A DNA stretch of 9,522 bases from Methylomonas sp. Its GTDB lineage: Bacteria > Pseudomonadota > Gammaproteobacteria > Methylococcales > Methylomonadaceae. Positions 6,196-9,522 of this stretch are shown one piece after another (position 1 is the stretch's first letter; each line of letters starts with the position of its first letter). A model generated the notes under the pieces. The model had not been told where the DNA came from and did no database searches. It saw nothing but the letters and a program-made list of their open reading frames with translations. Location of the stretch: the NCBI GenBank assembly GCA_028688235.1, contig JAQTYP010000103.1, positions 1 through 9,522 of the forward strand, given 5' to 3'. Both the position numbers and the translations under genes were made by a program.

Positions 6196-6945
6196 TTAAA
6201 ACTTATAACCTCTATGCACCGCGACTATGCCTTGCGTCATGTTGAAATATTCGCAACGCTCCAGGCCGGCCTCTTCCATCATGCGCTTCAACGCATCCTG
6301 CTTGGGATGCATGCGTATGGATTCGGCCAGATAGCGGTAGCTGTCTTCGTCCTTCGCGACGACGGCGCCGATTTTCGGCAGCAGGTTGAACGAGTAAAAA
6401 TCGTAGACTTTTTCGGTGATCGGGTCGACGGGATGCGAAAACTCCAATACGATCACGCGCCCGCCCGGCTTCAATACCCGATACATCGAGCGCAGGGCCG
6501 CATCCTTATCGGTGACATTGCGTAAACCAAAACCTATCGTCACGCAATCGAAGGTGTTATCGGCGAAAGGCAGACATTCGGCATTGACTTGGGCATATCG
6601 AATGTTGCCGGCCAGACCGCGATTGATCAAGCGGTCGCGGCCAGTGCGAAGCATGGCGGCGTTGATGTCGGCCAACACCACTTGTCCGCTCTTGCCGACC
6701 CGCTTTTCATACAAAGCGGTCAAATCGCCGGTGCCTCCCGCCAAGTCCAGCACTTGATCGCCCTCGCGCACGTTGGCCAATTGCACCGCCACGCGCTTCC
6801 ATATGCGATGAATGCCTAAGGACATCAAATCGTTCATCAGATCGTATTGACTGGCGACCGAATCGAAAACGCCCCGCACCAGCGCGACTTTTTCGTTTTT
6901 GGGAACTTGTTTGAAACCGAAATGGGTAGTGTTGTCGTTGCTCAT
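6196..6945 (-). CDS. ubiE: UbiE, C-methyltransferase of ubiquinone/menaquinone biosynthesis
   Basis: UbiE transfers a methyl group from S-adenosylmethionine to carbon 2 of the benzoquinol ring (or to demethylmenaquinol) in the late quinone pathway. The protein has 249 residues, matching the E. coli length. It contains TTHFGF near the N-terminus, the SAM-binding motif I DLAGGTGDLT (about 67-76), VLADIN, NAECLPFADNTFD, FGLRNVTDK, the YRVLKPGGR post-motif and the conserved HRGYKF end. I chose the ATG at 6945, eight bases after the stop of the DUF971 gene. A TTG at 6957 would instead overlap that stop in a 4-base TTGA junction. Neither has a clear Shine-Dalgarno site, so coupled translation from the upstream gene is likely. 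The family is cytoplasmic and works with UbiJ and the other Ubi proteins in a complex. The gene follows hslVU and the DUF971 gene. Confidence 0.97.
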   Translation of the reverse strand: MSNDNTTHFGFKQVPKNEKVALVRGVFDSVASQYDLMNDLMSLGIHRIWKRVAVQLANVREGDQVLDLAGGTGDLTALYEKRVGKSGQVVLADINAAMLRTGRDRLINRGLAGNIRYAQVNAECLPFADNTFDCVTIGFGLRNVTDKDAALRSMYRVLKPGGRVIVLEFSHPVDPITEKVYDFYSFNLLPKIGAVVAKDEDSYRYLAESIRMHPKQDALKRMMEEAGLERCEYFNMTQGIVAVHRGYKF

Positions 6946-6953
6946 GATGAAAT

Positions 6954-7343
6954 TCAATTATGTAAGGGCGATTTGCGAACTATGCCGGCGGCTTTCAGAG
7001 CATCCAGATATTGCGCCCACAATAGCGGAAATTCCGAGCCCAGCTTATACAGCAAATCCCAGGAATAAATGCCGCTGTCATGGCCGTCGCTAAAGGTCAA
7101 CGCGATGGCGTAATTACCGACAGGGCGAATGTCGGTGATAGCCACGTCTTCCTTAGCTATCTGCAACGTTTCCTGGCCTGGCCCATGACCGACCGCTTCG
7201 GCCGATTGGGTATAAACCCTGAGATATTCCGCCGGCATTTCGAAAATACTGCCGTCGTCGAATTGCACTTCCAATATCGCTGAAACCTGGTGCAGCTTGA
7301 TGTCGGTCGGCTGATGGCCGCAAGGGCTGATCTTAAGACGCAT
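6954..7343 (-). CDS. DUF971 protein (gamma-butyrobetaine hydroxylase-like N-terminal domain)
   Basis: A 129-residue stand-alone DUF971 domain of unproven function. The conserved core is easy to see: PTDIKLHQVSAILEVQFDDG (12-31), MPAEYLRVYTQSAEAVGHGPGQ (36-57), DIRPVGNYAIALTFSDGHDSGIYSWDLLYKLG (70-101). The same domain occurs at the N-terminus of gamma-butyrobetaine hydroxylase and in the plant Fe-S carrier HCF101. This copy has a single Cys, so the Cys-rich zinc site of the hydroxylase is absent. It starts only two bases after the hslU stop and has no ribosome binding site, implying translational coupling. It runs up to or into the start region of ubiE. A position directly after hslVU is, to my knowledge, frequent in gammaproteobacteria, so the association is probably functional; the nature of the link is unknown. 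Confidence 0.9.
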   Translation of the reverse strand: MRLKISPCGHQPTDIKLHQVSAILEVQFDDGSIFEMPAEYLRVYTQSAEAVGHGPGQETLQIAKEDVAITDIRPVGNYAIALTFSDGHDSGIYSWDLLYKLGSEFPLLWAQYLDALKAAGIVRKSPLHN

Positions 7344-7345
7344 AT

Positions 7346-8665
7346 TTACAAGATATAACGACTGAGGTCTTCATCCGCCGCCAGCTCGCCCAGATGCGCG
7401 TCGACATAAGCAGCATCGATACTGACGTTTTTTTCGGCCATATCCGGCGCGCTGAAGGAAATCTCTTCCAACAGCTTTTCCAAAATCGTATGCAAGCGTC
7501 TGGCGCCGATGTTTTCGACGCTTTCGTTGACCTGCCATCCCAGTTCGGCAATACGTTTGATGCCGTCATCGGTGAACGCCACCTCGACGCCTTCGGTCGC
7601 CAGCAAGGCTTGATATTGTTCGGTCAACGAAGCATCCGGCTCGGTCAGGATACGCACGAAGTCATCGGCGCTCAACGCGCTTAGTTCAACCCGTATCGGG
7701 AAACGGCCTTGCAATTCCGGAATCAGATCGGACGGCTTGGTCAGATGAAACGCACCGGAGGCGATGAACAAGATGTGGTCGGTCTTGATCATGCCGTATT
7801 TGGTGGTCACGGTACTGCCTTCGACCAGGGGCAACAAATCGCGCTGCACGCCTTCCCTGGAAACCTCGCCACCGCCGACTTCCTGCCGTTTGCAAATTTT
7901 GTCGATTTCGTCCAAAAACACGATTCCGTGCTGTTCGACGGCTTCCAAGGCAGTCTGTTTGATCTCTTCCTCATTGACCAGTTTCGCCGCTTCTTCTTCC
8001 TGTAGCAACTTCATGGCGTCCTTGATCTTGAGCTTGCGATGTTTGGTGCGGCCGCTGCTGAGATTTTGAAACATGCCCTGTAACTGGCTGGTCATTTCTT
8101 CCATACCCGGCGGCGCCATAATTTCGACGCCGACCGACGGCGAGACAACATCGATTTGGATTTCCTTGTCGTTCAAATCGCCTTCGCGCAACTTTTTGCG
8201 CATTTTCTGGCGAGTGGAGGCTTCGGTTTCCGACAACATGCCGCCTTCGGCGCGCGGCAACAGAATATCCAAAACCCTGTCCTCTGCAGCATCGGCCGCA
8301 CGGTTTTGCACTTTATCCATAGCCGACATTCGGGTCATTTTGACCGCGGTATCGACCAAATCGCGGATGATGGACTCCACATCCCGCCCGACGTAACCGA
8401 CTTCGGTAAATTTGGTGGCTTCTATCTTGATGAAAGGCGCGTTGGCCAAGCGCGCCAAGCGGCGGGCGATTTCGGTCTTGCCGACGCCGGTAGGCCCTAT
8501 CATCAAAATATTTTTCGGGGTGATTTCCTCGCGCAGTTCGGGCGCAACCTGGCTACGGCGCCAACGGTTGCGCAAGGCAATGGCTACCGAACGCTTGGCT
8601 TCGGCTTGACCTATGATGTGTTTGTCCAGCTCGCTGACGATTTCTCTTGGGGTCATTTGACTCAT
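7346..8665 (-). CDS. hslU: HslU, ATPase subunit of the HslVU protease
   Basis: HslU is the AAA+ unfoldase that feeds substrates into the HslV peptidase chamber and gates it. The protein has 439 residues (E. coli 443). It shows IIGQAEAKRSVAIALRNR (17-34), Walker A GPTGVGKT (57-64), the GYVG pore loop (90-93), the inserted I domain (roughly 108-230) with its charged helices, Walker B IVFLDEIDKI (about 248-257), SGAFH and the RFPIRVEL sensor/arginine-finger region. The C-terminus is DLSRYIL, the tail that docks into HslV to activate it. The ATG at 8665 is 21 bases after the hslV stop, with GGAGAAAG at the far end of the usual spacing range. Gene order hslV-hslU is the canonical one. Confidence 0.98.
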   Translation of the reverse strand: MSQMTPREIVSELDKHIIGQAEAKRSVAIALRNRWRRSQVAPELREEITPKNILMIGPTGVGKTEIARRLARLANAPFIKIEATKFTEVGYVGRDVESIIRDLVDTAVKMTRMSAMDKVQNRAADAAEDRVLDILLPRAEGGMLSETEASTRQKMRKKLREGDLNDKEIQIDVVSPSVGVEIMAPPGMEEMTSQLQGMFQNLSSGRTKHRKLKIKDAMKLLQEEEAAKLVNEEEIKQTALEAVEQHGIVFLDEIDKICKRQEVGGGEVSREGVQRDLLPLVEGSTVTTKYGMIKTDHILFIASGAFHLTKPSDLIPELQGRFPIRVELSALSADDFVRILTEPDASLTEQYQALLATEGVEVAFTDDGIKRIAELGWQVNESVENIGARRLHTILEKLLEEISFSAPDMAEKNVSIDAAYVDAHLGELAADEDLSRYIL

Positions 8666-8686
8666 GATGTGTACTTTCTCCGGCCC

Positions 8687-9253
8687 TTAAATGTTAGTCG
8701 CCGCTGACGGCTCCATATCCAATTCTTCGATGCGCAGATTATGATTGGTGTAAATGCAAATATCGGCGGCAATGTTCAACGATTTTTCGACGATATCGCG
8801 GGCACTCAAATCAGTATTATCCAACAGGGCTCGAGCAGCACTTTGCGCAAAGGCACCGCCCGAGCCTATGGCCATGAAATCGCCTTCCGGCTCTATCACG
8901 TCGCCGTTGCCTGAGATCGTCAACAGGGTTTTGGAATCGGCAATGATCAGCAAGGCCTCCAGTTTGCGCAAGGCCCTGTCGGTGCGCCAGTCTTTGGCCA
9001 TTTCCACCGCCGCGCGCATCAGATTGCCACGATGCTTTTCCAGCTTGCCTTCGAAATGTTCGAACAAGGTAAACGCATCGGCAGTAGCGCCCGCGAAGCC
9101 GGCAATCACTTTTTCGTGATAAAGGCGCCTGACTTTACGGGCATTGCCTTTCATGACGGTATTACCCAAAGTCACCTGGCCGTCGCCGCCGATCACGACC
9201 TTGTCGCCGCGCCTAACGGCAAGAATAGTGGTACCTCTAAGTTCTATGCTCAT
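8687..9253 (-). CDS. hslV: HslV, threonine peptidase subunit of the HslVU protease
   Basis: HslV forms the two-ring proteolytic core of the bacterial proteasome-like HslVU complex. It uses the N-terminal threonine as nucleophile after propeptide removal. The 188-residue protein reads MSIELRG then TTILAVRRGDKVVIGGDGQVTLGN. Thr8 is therefore the predicted catalytic residue of the mature form, after a seven-residue propeptide; in E. coli only Met precedes the Thr. Other family marks are MKGNARKVRRLY, VIAGFAGATADAFTLFE, WRTDRALRKLEALL, SGNGDVIEPE, AIGSGGAFAQSAARALL and ICIYTNHN, near the C-terminus. The ATG at 9253 has no clear Shine-Dalgarno site. A later start would remove the propeptide, but no Met lies between residue 1 and Thr8. 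It heads the minus-strand run hslV-hslU-DUF971-ubiE-uma2-ubiJ-ubiB and is divergent from the xthA-like gene. Confidence 0.97.
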   Translation of the reverse strand: MSIELRGTTILAVRRGDKVVIGGDGQVTLGNTVMKGNARKVRRLYHEKVIAGFAGATADAFTLFEHFEGKLEKHRGNLMRAAVEMAKDWRTDRALRKLEALLIIADSKTLLTISGNGDVIEPEGDFMAIGSGGAFAQSAARALLDNTDLSARDIVEKSLNIAADICIYTNHNLRIEELDMEPSAATNI

Positions 9254-9286
9254 CGCTTTACTGCTAATTCAATCCAAAGAAACGGG

Positions 9287-9316
9287 ATTTTACATGAGCC
9301 GAAGATAAAACCCCAA
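9287..9316 (-). promoter_or_regulatory. Possible promoter of the hslV operon
   Basis: On the minus strand TTGGGG (9311-9316, three of six consensus -35 bases) and TAAAAT (9287-9292, five of six -10 bases) are 18 bases apart. This gives a leader of about 27 bases before hslV. hslVU is a heat-shock operon in E. coli, but I see no convincing sigma32 pair (CTTGAA with CCCCAT) here. Confidence 0.4.
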
Positions 9317-9357
9317 TAAACTGCATTCGGCTAGCCAATTAAAGCCCTTGTTTAGCA

Positions 9358-9363
9358 TAAAAT
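9358..9363 (+). promoter_or_regulatory. Possible -10 box for the xthA-like gene
   Basis: TAAAAT (five of six consensus bases) lies 28 bases before the ATG at 9392, but no good -35 match lies 16-18 bases upstream. If used, transcription would start near 9370, downstream of the alternative ATG at 9362, which favours the 9392 start. Confidence 0.3.
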
Positions 9364-9391
9364 GCCATTCGAATCCGACATCCTCGATAAC

Positions 9392-9522
9392 ATGCGCATC
9401 ATAACCATCAACCTAAACGGCATACGTTCGGCCGCCAGCAAAGGCTTTTACGACTGGATGCATAGCCAAGACGCCGATATCGTCTGCTTGCAGGAATTAA
9501 AAGCGCAAGTCGCCAACGTGAC
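9392..9522 (+). CDS. xthA: Exodeoxyribonuclease III / AP endonuclease (XthA family), partial: N-terminal 43 residues
   Basis: This is the start of an exonuclease III-type enzyme. The family cuts DNA 5' to abasic sites and digests duplex DNA from the 3' end, acting after glycosylases in base excision repair. The rest lies beyond the right edge. The first residues read MRIITINLNGIRSAASKG, with the family NxNGxR motif (Asn7). LQELKA follows, carrying the metal-binding glutamate (Glu35, equivalent to Glu34 in E. coli). The ATG at 9392 gives the usual N-terminus. An in-frame ATG at 9362 would add ten residues; neither has a clear Shine-Dalgarno site. The gene is divergent from hslV across a gap of 138 bases. 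The symbol follows the family and could be a paralogue. Confidence 0.9.
   Translation, partial: MRIITINLNGIRSAASKGFYDWMHSQDADIVCLQELKAQVANV

Noticed and set aside
5665..6525. A 286-codon open frame on the plus strand spanning the Uma2 gene and the end of ubiE
   Set aside because: It is antisense to two recognisable genes and has a His/Arg-rich composition typical of a shadow frame.
9254..9391. Search for a heat-shock (sigma32) promoter before hslV
   Set aside because: No pair close to CTTGAA and CCCCAT with suitable spacing was found; only a modest sigma70-like pair is present.

Overview
The window looks like ordinary gammaproteobacterial chromosome with a few accessory touches. The ubiE/ubiJ/ubiB ubiquinone genes lie downstream of hslVU and a DUF971 gene, all on the minus strand. 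A VPLPA-type PEP-CTERM secreted protein is also present. HslV carries a short propeptide in place of the Met-Thr-Thr start familiar from Escherichia and Pseudomonas. Together these fit a methanotroph-like (Methylococcales) or related environmental gammaproteobacterium. That placement is an inference from memory, not a database result.

Layout: (1) 1-1990, minus strand: leuA (2-isopropylmalate synthase), followed 10 bases later by the N-terminal part of a family 4 (Fe-S) uracil-DNA glycosylase that runs off the left edge. (2) 1991-2346: a divergent regulatory gap. It holds a good sigma70-type promoter facing leuA, a 31-codon leucine-rich candidate leader peptide, a hairpin just before leuA, and a second promoter facing right. 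(3) 2347-3273, plus strand: a lone secreted zinc-metalloprotease-like protein with a C-terminal VPxPA/PEP-CTERM sorting signal, ending at a perfect 12-bp hairpin shared with the convergent ubiB. (4) 9253-3335, minus strand: a tight run of hslV, hslU, a DUF971 gene, ubiE, a Uma2-family nuclease-like gene, ubiJ and ubiB. (5) 9392-9522, plus strand: the start of an exonuclease III (xthA-like) gene, divergent from hslV.

The right-hand run combines ATP-dependent proteolysis (HslVU) with late ubiquinone biosynthesis (UbiE methyltransferase, UbiJ lipid-binding scaffold, UbiB atypical kinase/ATPase). The spacings (2 bases, 8 bases or a 4-base overlap, 36 bases, a 1-base TGATG overlap, 18 bases) suggest cotranscription and, at several junctions, coupled translation. 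The odd member is the Uma2 gene between ubiE and ubiJ, because its stop codon overlaps the ubiJ start and ubiJ has no ribosome binding site of its own.

I see no CRISPR array, tRNA, rRNA, insertion sequence or clear defence or secondary-metabolite system. The best leads are the possible leucine leader peptide before leuA, the Uma2 gene coupled to ubiJ, and the secreted metalloprotease with a non-classical zinc site.
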